From Terrilactibacillus tamarindi (GTDB taxonomy: Bacteria > Bacillota > Bacilli > Bacillales > Sporolactobacillaceae): DNA of 64,000 nucleotides. A program made the position numbers and the translations under genes. This document shows positions 33,946-41,673 of the stretch, piece by piece. The first letter of the stretch is position 1. Every line of letters begins with the position of its first letter. A model generated the notes under the pieces. That model saw nothing but the letters and a program-made list of their open reading frames with translations, had not been told where the DNA came from and made no database searches. The DNA is taken from NCBI RefSeq assembly GCF_009718825.1, contig NZ_WNHB01000004.1:124001-188000 (forward strand). Reading direction: 5' to 3'.

Positions 33946-35055
33946 ATGGCCGAATATCAGCGGAAATATACCGATCTTCTAACAGAATATATACCAGGAA
34001 AATCTATTGAAGAAGTGAAAAAAGACTATCATTTGGATGAAGTGATTCGTCTAGCGTCAAATGAAAATCCACTGGGTCCATCCCCAAAAGCGATTGAAGC
34101 GATGATAGAGGCTGTTAAAGAAGTTAATTTGTACCCCGAGGCAACTTGTGAGGAGCTTGTCACAGAGCTTGCTCAATATTATGGTATTAAACCAGAAGAA
34201 ATTGTCACTGGAAATGGTGCAGATAATTTGATCAATCAATTAGGCCAAGCTTTTATAAATGAAGGCGATGAAGTGATTTATTGTACGCCGACATTTGCCG
34301 CCTATCGTTCAAGCACTCTACTTATGGGTGGAAAACCTGTTGAAATCCCATTACTTGATGGGTTTGTCTATGATTTAGATGGATTACTAACTCAAATAAC
34401 AGATAAAACGAAAATGATCTTTGTCTGTAATCCCAACAATCCAACGGGGACGCTTCTTGAGGAAGGACGTCTGCAAACATTTTTAGATCAAGTTCCAGAA
34501 CAAGTTCTCATCATACTTGATGAAGCTTATATTGAATTTATTCAGGAAGAACATTATACAACGGGTGTCGATTTTATTAAAACATACCCGAATGTGATTG
34601 TTTTAAGGACATTTTCTAAACTTTATGGTCTTGCAGGAAACAGGGTAGGCTATGCCATAGCACAAAAGCCATTGATTGATCGCATGAAAAAGGTAAGAGA
34701 AGTATTTAGCGTCAATCGAGTCGGACATATTGGAGCTCTTGCTGCATTAAAAGATCAAGCACATCGAGATAAAACCATTGAAAAAAATTCAGCTGAAAGG
34801 AAAAGATTGGTTGAATTCTTTGAAGAACAAGGCTTTGATGTGACCCCTTCTCATACTAATTTTATTTTCGTTGATGTAAAGATGGATGCAGTAGAAGTCT
34901 TTCAAAAGTTAATGGAAAAAGGCGTGCTCATAAGACCTTGCTCAGGCTGGGGATATAATACTCATATTCGTGTTTCCATTGGTTCACATGGTGAGAATAC
35001 TAAGTTTATAGATAGATTTTCTATTGTTATAGCTAATATTAAGCAATTGAATTAA
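33946..35055 (+). CDS. HisC-type histidinol-phosphate aminotransferase family protein
   Basis: A 369-residue fold-type I PLP aminotransferase of the HisC family. The PLP lysine lies in LRTFSKLYGLAGNRVGY, the cofactor-binding Asp in the CNPNNPTG/ILDEAYIEF region, and the substrate-carboxylate Arg in NTHIRVSIG. Start AAAGGAGG-ATG. No other histidine biosynthesis gene is nearby; it sits between an ABC importer and a 2-hydroxyacid dehydrogenase, next to the hut operon. HisC-family enzymes also transaminate aromatic amino acids. A catabolic role, for example histidine to imidazolepyruvate, is plausible but unproven; it might still serve as the cell's HisC. Confidence 0.85.
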   Translation: MAEYQRKYTDLLTEYIPGKSIEEVKKDYHLDEVIRLASNENPLGPSPKAIEAMIEAVKEVNLYPEATCEELVTELAQYYGIKPEEIVTGNGADNLINQLGQAFINEGDEVIYCTPTFAAYRSSTLLMGGKPVEIPLLDGFVYDLDGLLTQITDKTKMIFVCNPNNPTGTLLEEGRLQTFLDQVPEQVLIILDEAYIEFIQEEHYTTGVDFIKTYPNVIVLRTFSKLYGLAGNRVGYAIAQKPLIDRMKKVREVFSVNRVGHIGALAALKDQAHRDKTIEKNSAERKRLVEFFEEQGFDVTPSHTNFIFVDVKMDAVEVFQKLMEKGVLIRPCSGWGYNTHIRVSIGSHGENTKFIDRFSIVIANIKQLN

Positions 35056-35093
35056 TCAAGAAGTTGGATCATAGTCATAGAGGGGTGAACCCA

Positions 35094-36083
35094 ATGCTCA
35101 ATCAAAAACCGTTTGTTTGGATCTTAGACGACGAGTGGACAGATCATTCGATTGAAAAAGAGGTGTATGACAAATACGGTTTTACATTTAAAGTCAGTCG
35201 TTCGGAAACATTAGAAGAGGATTTAAAGAAGTATGGTCCTTATGCTGATGGGGTCGTTGCACAAATTGGATTTCCATGCCCCAGGCAGTTAATCGAGCAA
35301 TTACCTGCTTGTAAAGCTATATCCATTTCTGGCGTTGGCTACAATCATGTTGATATTGATGCAGCTACAGAACGAGGAATTGCTGTAGCTAATATTCCGG
35401 ATTATTGTACCGAAGAAGTATCAGATCATTCAATTGCACTCATGTTTGCACTCTCTCGTCAATTGAAGGACTATGACCAAAAGGTTAGAAATGGGAAATG
35501 GGATCCATTAGATGTTCTTCCGCTTTATCGGTTTAAGAATCAAACCGTGGGGATTCTTGGTTTTGGCCGTATCGGAAGGCTTGTCGCACGCAAGCTTCAA
35601 ATGTTCGGAGTAAGATTGATCGCATACGACAAATATGTGTCAGATGATGAGATTCTAAAGCATGGAGTTGAACCAGTATCATTTGAAGAGCTATTTGCAA
35701 CATCTAATATTTTAACCTTACATGTGCCTTTAACCGAAGAAACAACGAATATGGTTAATAAAGAAACGCTTGCCATGATGCCAAAAGGGGCTTATGTGAT
35801 TAATACGTGCCGCGGGGCTGTCATAAATGAAGGGGATTTACTTGGCGCGATAGAATCTGGGTGGATACAGGGTGCAGGAATTGATGTCTTAGACTTGGAA
35901 CCACCTGCGCCAAATCATCCCTATTTCTCGTGTGAACAAATACTCTTAACACCCCACTCAGCTTATGTCACAGAAGAGTCGCTTCGGGAGCTAAAAGAAA
36001 GAACTTGCCAGGTTATTATTGATGTCGTGCAGGGCAGAAAGTTAAATTATGCATTGAATCAAGTTGAATCTGTTCAACCATAG
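35094..36083 (+). CDS. D-2-hydroxyacid dehydrogenase (PGDH/CtBP-like)
   Basis: A 329-residue NAD(P)-dependent D-2-hydroxyacid dehydrogenase. Rossmann motif GFGRIG, catalytic Arg in TCRGAVINEGDL, Glu in LDLEPPAPNHP and His in TPHSAYVTEES. It is of the CtBP/phosphoglycerate-dehydrogenase-like group and distinct from the D-LDH at 4304. The start at 35094 follows AGAGGGGTGA; the in-frame start at 35064 is unsupported. It lies 38 bp after the HisC-like gene, so the pair could interconvert an amino acid, its 2-oxo acid and the D-hydroxy acid. The substrate is unknown. A bidirectional terminator follows. Confidence 0.85.
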   Translation: MLNQKPFVWILDDEWTDHSIEKEVYDKYGFTFKVSRSETLEEDLKKYGPYADGVVAQIGFPCPRQLIEQLPACKAISISGVGYNHVDIDAATERGIAVANIPDYCTEEVSDHSIALMFALSRQLKDYDQKVRNGKWDPLDVLPLYRFKNQTVGILGFGRIGRLVARKLQMFGVRLIAYDKYVSDDEILKHGVEPVSFEELFATSNILTLHVPLTEETTNMVNKETLAMMPKGAYVINTCRGAVINEGDLLGAIESGWIQGAGIDVLDLEPPAPNHPYFSCEQILLTPHSAYVTEESLRELKERTCQVIIDVVQGRKLNYALNQVESVQP

Positions 36084-36143
36084 GCTTAATAATTAATCAT
36101 GATAAAGATCAGTACCTTTAATCAAAGTTAGTGCCTAGTAAAT

Positions 36144-36187
36144 AAAACAAACAAGGAAGGAAAACTTACCTCCCTTGTCTGTTTTTT
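36144..36187. terminator. Bidirectional terminator between convergent genes
   Basis: AAACAAACAAGG pairs with CCTTGTCTGTTT (one mismatch), with A-rich and T-rich flanks. It serves the 2-hydroxyacid dehydrogenase gene (+) and the YxjG-like gene (-). Confidence 0.75.
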
Positions 36188-36198
36188 AATTATTACGT

Positions 36199-37308
36199 TT
36201 ACTTCCAAACGTCATTTGCAATATTGACTACATGGCGTAGCTTGTCCCATTGCTGCTCTTCTGTTAGTTTGTTTCCTTCTTCAGTGGAAGCAAATCCGCA
36301 TTGTGGACTGAGGCAAAGTTGATCTAGATTAACGTATTTTGAAGCTTCTTCAATACGGCGTTTAACGTCATCTGCATTTTCAAGTTCACCATATTTTGAC
36401 GTGATCAGTCCAAGGACAATATTGAGATCTGGACGATTAACGAAACGAAGAGGTTCAAATCCGCCAGAGCGATCATTGTCATATTCTAAGAATAAACCAT
36501 CTACATTTAATTTTCCGAAAATATCCTCAGCTATGGGCTCATATCCACCAGCAAACAACCAAGTTGATTGGAAGTTACCTCGGCAAATATGCATGGTTAT
36601 ATTCATATCTTCTGGACGATCGGCTACAGCGTCATTAATCGTTTTTGTAAATGTTAATCGCATTTCCTCAGGATCAAATCCTTGCGAACGTAGTTTTTCT
36701 TTTTGTTCGTCAGAGCATAAATGAGCCCAAGCTGTATCATCGAGTTGCAAATAACGACAACCGGCATCATAGAAAGATTTTATTGCTTTTTTATAAGCCT
36801 GAGATAAGTCACGGTACATGTCTTCCTTATGGGGATAGACACCATCTTCTACTAGCCCTCTAAATAAAAGCATATTAGGACTTGGAATGGTCATTTTTGC
36901 GACGTGATCTCCTGCAATACGATGTAAGAACTTATAATCTTCTAACATGGGATGATTGGTAAAGTCAATTTTATCAACAACTTTTATTCCACGCGCTTTA
37001 GTCGTTACGTTATGGAATTGGATACCACTATCTGAGACAAACTCCCTGACACCGTCCAAACCTTCGAGAAAATCGAAGTGCCACCATGCACGGCGAAATT
37101 CGCCATCTGTTACGGCTTGTAACCCTATCTCTTTTTGTTTAGCTACAATACGTTTTATTTCTTCATCTTCAATGAGACGTAATTGTTCTGAAGTGATTTC
37201 GCCTTGAGCTTTTTGTTGACGTGCTTGTTTTATACGATCAGTACGGAGTAAACTTCCAACTTGATCTGCTCTGAAGGGGGGAAAGTTTCTTTTGATTGAT
37301 TGATTCAC
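36199..37308 (-). CDS. MetE C-terminal-like methyltransferase (YxjG/YxjH family)
   Basis: A 369-residue protein of the cobalamin-independent methionine synthase C-terminal family, like Bacillus YxjG/YxjH. It begins FRADQVGSLLRTDRIKQA and has zinc-ligand candidates in ITMHICRGNF and LSPQCGFAS. These short forms lack the N-terminal half of MetE and are thought to methylate homocysteine or related thiols in sulfur amino-acid salvage. The GTG start follows AAAGGAAC. In B. subtilis the relatives have S-box leaders; I see none in the short upstream region here. Monocistronic, converging on the previous operon. Confidence 0.8.
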   Translation of the reverse strand: MNQSIKRNFPPFRADQVGSLLRTDRIKQARQQKAQGEITSEQLRLIEDEEIKRIVAKQKEIGLQAVTDGEFRRAWWHFDFLEGLDGVREFVSDSGIQFHNVTTKARGIKVVDKIDFTNHPMLEDYKFLHRIAGDHVAKMTIPSPNMLLFRGLVEDGVYPHKEDMYRDLSQAYKKAIKSFYDAGCRYLQLDDTAWAHLCSDEQKEKLRSQGFDPEEMRLTFTKTINDAVADRPEDMNITMHICRGNFQSTWLFAGGYEPIAEDIFGKLNVDGLFLEYDNDRSGGFEPLRFVNRPDLNIVLGLITSKYGELENADDVKRRIEEASKYVNLDQLCLSPQCGFASTEEGNKLTEEQQWDKLRHVVNIANDVWK

Positions 37309-37433
37309 TGGTTGATGTTCCTTTCTAGGTTAGAGTAGTTGAATGATATCAAAGATTTAGAAAAAAAGGAATACCTAAATTTGATAAATTGACTCGGAAT
37401 TAAAAATTAAGTAGATAAAATGCTCATGAAGAA

Positions 37434-37470
37434 TGAAAAAAAGAGGTGTGAGCAAATTCTCGCACCTTCT
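37434..37470 (-). terminator. Terminator of pepT
   Basis: On the minus strand GGTGCGAG pairs with CTCACACC (one mismatch), followed by a T-rich tract. Confidence 0.75.
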
Positions 37471-37481
37471 CTTTTCTCTTA

Positions 37482-38714
37482 TTAAGCTTTTTCTTCAAAT
37501 AATTTAGCAATCTCAACAATGACATTCGTTGCTTTGATCATATTATCAACGGATATATATTCATATTTACCGTGGAAATTTTCTCCGCCTGTAAAAATGT
37601 TTGGTGTAGGTAGGCCCATGTAAGAGAGTTGAGATCCATCGGTTCCTCCGCGAATAGGTTCAACAATCGGTTTAATATCAAGATTTTCCATGGCTTGATG
37701 TGCAATATCCACAATTTCTTTAACGGGCTCTATTTTTTCACGCATATTATAATATTGATCTTTTAATTCAAGAATAACGTTATCTTCACCATATGTTTGT
37801 TTAAATTCATTAATGAGTGTTTTCACGGTTTCTTTTTTCTCGTTGAACTTCTCGCGGTAATGATCACGAATAATGTAGATCATTTTTGTTTGTTCAACGT
37901 CCCCTTCGATCGAAAGTAAATGATAAAATCCTTCATAGTTTTCGGTATATTCTGGGGCTTCTTTAACTGGCAATTTGCTATTGAAAGCAAACGCGATTTT
38001 CATGGAATTGATCATTTTATTTTTTGCAGAGCCAGGGTGGACATTGCTTCCCTTAATGGTTATTTTGGCTTGAGCTGCATTGAAGCTTTCGTATTGTAAT
38101 TCACCAAGAGGGCCGCCATCCATCGTGTACGCATATTTAGCATCAAAAGCTTTAACATTAAACTTATGTGGTCCACGTCCTATTTCTTCATCTGGTGTGA
38201 ACGCAACTCGAATCCGACCATGTTTGATCTCTGGATGTTGAATGAGGTAGTTCATGGCGGTCATAATTTCAGTAATACCAGATTTATCATCAGCTCCGAG
38301 AAGAGTGGTGCCATCTGTTGTAATCAGTGTATGACCTTTATATTTTGCAAGTTCTGGGAAGGTCGTTGGTGATAAAACAACTTTCAAAGCTTCATTTAAA
38401 ACGATGTCTTTCCCGTCGTAATTTTCAACAATTTGTGGATTGACATTTTTTCCAGTAAAATCAGTAGCCGTATCGACATGTGCCAAGAAACCAATAGTGG
38501 GAACGTTTTTCGTTGTGTTTGCAGGTAGTGTAGCCATAACATAGCCGTTCTCGTCTATTGTTACTTCTTCCATGCCAATAGACTTAAGTTCTTCAACAAG
38601 GTTGTTAGCGAGGGTTAATTGACCAGGGGTTGATGGGCAAGTTTCAATATCTTCATTTGATTGCGTATCAACTTTTACATATGAAGTGAATCGTTCAATG
38701 AGTTCATCCTTCAT
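37482..38714 (-). CDS. pepT: Tripeptide aminopeptidase PepT
   Basis: A 410-residue cytosolic zinc aminopeptidase (M20B) that cleaves the N-terminal residue of tripeptides. Zinc and catalytic motifs: [10 protein letters not shown], the [15 protein letters not shown] loop, [13 protein letters not shown] and [10 protein letters not shown], then [19 protein letters not shown] near the C-terminus. Length equals PepT. The ATG at 38714 follows AAAGGAG at nine bases; an upstream in-frame start overlaps a hairpin. A terminator-like hairpin lies only 28 bp upstream of the start. Confidence 0.96.
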   Translation of the reverse strand: MKDELIERFTSYVKVDTQSNEDIETCPSTPGQLTLANNLVEELKSIGMEEVTIDENGYVMATLPANTTKNVPTIGFLAHVDTATDFTGKNVNPQIVENYDGKDIVLNEALKVVLSPTTFPELAKYKGHTLITTDGTTLLGADDKSGITEIMTAMNYLIQHPEIKHGRIRVAFTPDEEIGRGPHKFNVKAFDAKYAYTMDGGPLGELQYESFNAAQAKITIKGSNVHPGSAKNKMINSMKIAFAFNSKLPVKEAPEYTENYEGFYHLLSIEGDVEQTKMIYIIRDHYREKFNEKKETVKTLINEFKQTYGEDNVILELKDQYYNMREKIEPVKEIVDIAHQAMENLDIKPIVEPIRGGTDGSQLSYMGLPTPNIFTGGENFHGKYEYISVDNMIKATNVIVEIAKLFEEKA

Positions 38715-38741
38715 GTCTGTCATCTCCTTTTGATTAATGCT

Positions 38742-38770
38742 CAAAAAGAGGTCTATAAAGCCTCTTTTTG
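38742..38770 (-). terminator. Terminator-like hairpin in front of pepT
   Basis: A perfect stem CAAAAAGAGG / CCTCTTTTTG with a 9-base loop. It probably ends the bioY-bioB transcript, but it leaves only 28 bp to the pepT start, too little for a separate promoter. PepT expression must therefore involve read-through or a promoter overlapping the hairpin. Confidence 0.7.
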
Positions 38771-38963
38771 AACAAACACATGAGTATGTATAGGTTTATA
38801 ATATCATAATTATCCAAATTCATACCCTAAGGAGCATTCATAAAGTTATCATGAACGAAACTAGCTCCTTACTCGTAATTTCGAAGGTTAATTTGGTTGA
38901 ACTGAATTACTACAAAAACCAAACCAAATCAGAGCTACATTACGAAAGGAGCGAGTTATAATC

Positions 38964-39962
38964 CTAGAGCTTTTGGGCTTCTGTTTCAAATGCATTTGAC
39001 TCAATATGAAATCCTAGGTCCTCGATCATTTTATAATCTTCGGTTTTATCTTGTCCTGCTGTTGTTAAGTAATCCCCGACAAAGATGGAATTGGCGATAT
39101 AAAGACCAAGGCTTTGTAGTGAGCGCAAATTAACTTCACGGCCGCCAGATAAACGAATTTCTTTTTTTGGATTAATATAACGAAAAAGAGCGAGGATCTT
39201 TAAACATTTATTCGGCGTTAAGTCATCCATGTTTTCTAGTTTTGTACCAGGGATAGCATGGAGAAAGTTGACTGGAATGGAGTCAGCGTCGAGGGATTTC
39301 AAGGCAAAAGCCATATCGATTAAATCTTCCTTAGACTCTCCCATGCCACAAATAATCCCTGAACAAGGCGATATGTGGGCTTTTTTGACAGCTTCAATGG
39401 TATTTACACGGTCTTGGTAGTGATGCGTCGTTGTAATTTGATCATGATGGGCTTCGCTTGTATTGATATTATGATTAAATCGATCCACTCCAGCTGCTTT
39501 TAACTCTTTAGCTTGTTCTTCATTAATAAGCCCAAGACAAGCACAGACCTTAAGATTCATTTCATCTTTAATTTTTTCTACGGCTGAACAAACCGCCCGT
39601 ATTTCTCTAGGCGAAGCTTTACGACCACTCATCACAATACAATAGGTTCCCACGTTATCTTCTTTTGCTTTCCTTGCCCCTTTGAGAATCGTTTCCTCAT
39701 TAACAAGGGAATAATTTTCAATTTGTGTATTAGCATAGATAGACTGTGAACAATAACCACAGTTCTCTACGCAACGGCCACTTTTTGCATTTATAATCAT
39801 ATTTAACTTAACGTTATTACCATAATAATGTTTTCTTATCTGATAGGCACCATGAACAAGACTTAATGTATCTTCTTCTGGAGTATTTAATATGTCTAAG
39901 GCATCTTCCTTGGTACATTCATAACCATTAATCACTTTTTGAGCTAAACTAAACCATTTCAT
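38964..39962 (-). CDS. bioB: Biotin synthase
   Basis: A 332-residue radical-SAM enzyme that inserts sulfur into dethiobiotin. The 4Fe-4S cysteines are in [13 protein letters not shown] (C-x3-C-x2-C). [24 protein letters not shown] and the cluster-ligand Arg in [12 protein letters not shown] are present. The start follows AGAGGATG. It lies 81 bp downstream of bioY in the same direction, and a pair of BirA-like boxes in front of bioY should control both. No other bio gene is here, so the organism may import or salvage dethiobiotin or have bio genes elsewhere. Confidence 0.97.
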   Translation of the reverse strand: MKWFSLAQKVINGYECTKEDALDILNTPEEDTLSLVHGAYQIRKHYYGNNVKLNMIINAKSGRCVENCGYCSQSIYANTQIENYSLVNEETILKGARKAKEDNVGTYCIVMSGRKASPREIRAVCSAVEKIKDEMNLKVCACLGLINEEQAKELKAAGVDRFNHNINTSEAHHDQITTTHHYQDRVNTIEAVKKAHISPCSGIICGMGESKEDLIDMAFALKSLDADSIPVNFLHAIPGTKLENMDDLTPNKCLKILALFRYINPKKEIRLSGGREVNLRSLQSLGLYIANSIFVGDYLTTAGQDKTEDYKMIEDLGFHIESNAFETEAQKL

Positions 39963-40043
39963 TGTCGCATCCTCTTTTCTAAGTATTTTAGCCGTGTTCT
40001 AATGAAAACAAAAAGTCCGTCTTATCTTTTAAGAAATTCAGCT

Positions 40044-40592
40044 TTAAGACAACTTACCAGAGACAGCAAGTCTGCTTCTTAATTGACTGGCTAAAGTTGC
40101 ACATAAAGCGGCTTTTACAAGATCCAAAACAAATAGAATAGAATTTCCTGCTATGACACTATTAAGCGGTAAGTGATTATAGATGGATAGCCAAAGTACG
40201 CCTGAAAAATAAATAGTGAAGATACCTACTAAAATAGCGAAATAGTACTGGATCACGACAAGTTTCATGACTTTAATGTGGTCTGTAATAAGTCCGATGA
40301 CGAAAACAGCGATCGGCCATGATAGAACATAACCTCCAGTCGGTCCCAATAATACAGCTAAACCACCTCTTCCGCCGGATAAAAATGGGCACCCAGCAGC
40401 TATGAGTATGATGAAGACCAACATGGCAATAAATCCTTTTCTAGCACCTAAAATACTCCCCACCAACATGACACCGATCATCTGGAATGTAAATGGGACA
40501 GGGATAAATGGAATTTGGATGGTAGGTAGGGTTCCAAATACGATCATAACAGCTACAAATAACGATATAAGAGTTAATGATTTCGTTTTCAT
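40044..40592 (-). CDS. bioY: Biotin transporter BioY
   Basis: A 182-residue membrane protein, the substrate-binding S component of biotin ECF transporters. About six helices; typical segments are FIPVPFTFQMIGVMLVG, GRGGLAVLLGPTGGYVLSWP and the C-terminal VLDLVKAALCATLASQL. It needs a shared energising module (EcfA/A'/T) that is not encoded here. The start follows AAGGAGG. It is first in the bioY-bioB operon, behind two BirA-like operators. Confidence 0.93.
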   Translation of the reverse strand: MKTKSLTLISLFVAVMIVFGTLPTIQIPFIPVPFTFQMIGVMLVGSILGARKGFIAMLVFIILIAAGCPFLSGGRGGLAVLLGPTGGYVLSWPIAVFVIGLITDHIKVMKLVVIQYYFAILVGIFTIYFSGVLWLSIYNHLPLNSVIAGNSILFVLDLVKAALCATLASQLRSRLAVSGKLS

Positions 40593-40607
40593 GATAGTCC
40601 TCCTTAT

Positions 40608-40638
40608 GTGTTAACTAAGAATAATGATAGGTTTACAT
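40608..40638 (-). promoter_or_regulatory. BirA-like operator 1 (bioY proximal)
   Basis: GTGTTAAC-N15-GTTTACAT fits the biotin repressor consensus TTGTTAAC-N15-GTTAACAA at 13 of 16 positions. It lies 16 bp upstream of the bioY start. Confidence 0.6.
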
Positions 40639-40645
40639 TGTTTAT

Positions 40646-40676
40646 TTGTCAACAATATATTTTGATTGGTTAACGG
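40646..40676 (-). promoter_or_regulatory. BirA-like operator 2 (bioY distal)
   Basis: TTGTCAAC-N15-GTTAACGG, again 13 of 16 consensus positions and exactly 15 bp between half-sites, beginning 7 bp beyond operator 1. Confidence 0.55.
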
Positions 40677-40716
40677 TTGGTTTATGGGAAAATAACTAAA
40701 AAAGGGTGGAAGGAAA

Positions 40717-40755
40717 ATGACTAGACAGGGACTACTAACCAAAAAACAAAACTAG
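40717..40755 (+). CDS. Possible 12-codon leader peptide
   Basis: ATG after GGGTGGAAGGA opens a 12-residue frame (MTRQGLLTKKQN) that is followed 44 bp later by a hairpin with a T-rich tail. The order strong binding site, short frame, terminator recalls an attenuation leader, here upstream of a two-component system. Chance occurrence is possible for so short a frame. Confidence 0.25.
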   Translation: MTRQGLLTKKQN

Positions 40756-40798
40756 GAACTATCTCTTGGAAAAGAGCCTAAATAAAAAAACAATACTG

Positions 40799-40827
40799 GC
40801 ACTTCGAATAGAAGGTGCTTTTAATTT
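40799..40827 (+). terminator. Terminator-like hairpin upstream of the response regulator gene
   Basis: GCAC-TTC pairs with GAA-GGTGC (one bulge) and is followed by TTTTAATTT. No annotated gene precedes it on this strand, so it should end a short leader transcript or attenuate the two-component operon. Confidence 0.5.
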
Positions 40828-40980
40828 GGACAAAAAAGCCTAATCATCATCACATTTAGCTCATAATTTCTTAAGAAAATCTTCATTTTTATTATAGGAA
40901 GTTGTTAAGTTTTATGAATTAGACTATAAGCAGTGAAAGAGAAATTCACATGATATACTCGAGAGAAAGGAGTGAGAGAG

Positions 40981-41673
40981 ATGAATGATTACCAAGTATT
41001 GGTTGTAGATGATGAAAAAGAAATTCGTGATGCGATTGAAATATATTTGAAAAATGAAGGAATTACCGTGATTAAAGCAAAAGACGGGATTGAAGCCATA
41101 GATAAACTAAATGAACACGAGATTCATCTTATTATTTTGGATGTCATGATGCCTAGATTAGACGGCATCTCCACGACGTTTAAAATTCGAGAACAAAAGA
41201 ATATTCCCATAATTATTTTGAGCGCCAAGAGCGAGGACACGGATAAGATCCTTGGTTTACAAGTAGGAGCGGATGACTACGTCACAAAACCCTTTAATCC
41301 ACTAGAATTGATTGCCAGAGTCAAATCACAGTTGAGACGTTATGTGAAACTAGGAACCTATGACGGTATGGAACAAGTCATTGATATCCGCGGGTTGACT
41401 CTCGAACCATCAGCAAAACGGGTCACGGTCAATGGTGAAGAAGTTAAGCTGACCCCGATTGAATACAAAATCTGTGAATTATTAATGACACACGCAGGAC
41501 GGGTTTTCTCCATTCATGACATTTATGAGCGAGTGTGGAATGAGCCTTGTTATAACGCGGAAAATACGGTTGCCGTACATATTCGAAAAATAAGGGAAAA
41601 AATTGAAATAGATCCGAAGAATCCAAGATATTTAAAGGTGGTATGGGGGATTGGATACAAAATTGAAAAATAG
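40981..41673 (+). CDS. OmpR/PhoB-family response regulator
   Basis: A 230-residue response regulator. The receiver domain (1-120) has acidic Asp10-Asp11, phosphoacceptor Asp54 in LIILDVMMPRLDG and Lys in YVTKPFNPLEL. The C-terminal winged helix (130-230) is of OmpR type (LTPIEYKICELL, NTVAVHIRKIREKIE, VWGIGYKIE). The start at 40981 follows GGAG eight bases upstream. It overlaps the kinase gene by 23 bp. It is similar to VanR-like regulators of cell-envelope responses, but the target genes are not shown by sequence. Confidence 0.93.
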   Translation: MNDYQVLVVDDEKEIRDAIEIYLKNEGITVIKAKDGIEAIDKLNEHEIHLIILDVMMPRLDGISTTFKIREQKNIPIIILSAKSEDTDKILGLQVGADDYVTKPFNPLELIARVKSQLRRYVKLGTYDGMEQVIDIRGLTLEPSAKRVTVNGEEVKLTPIEYKICELLMTHAGRVFSIHDIYERVWNEPCYNAENTVAVHIRKIREKIEIDPKNPRYLKVVWGIGYKIEK

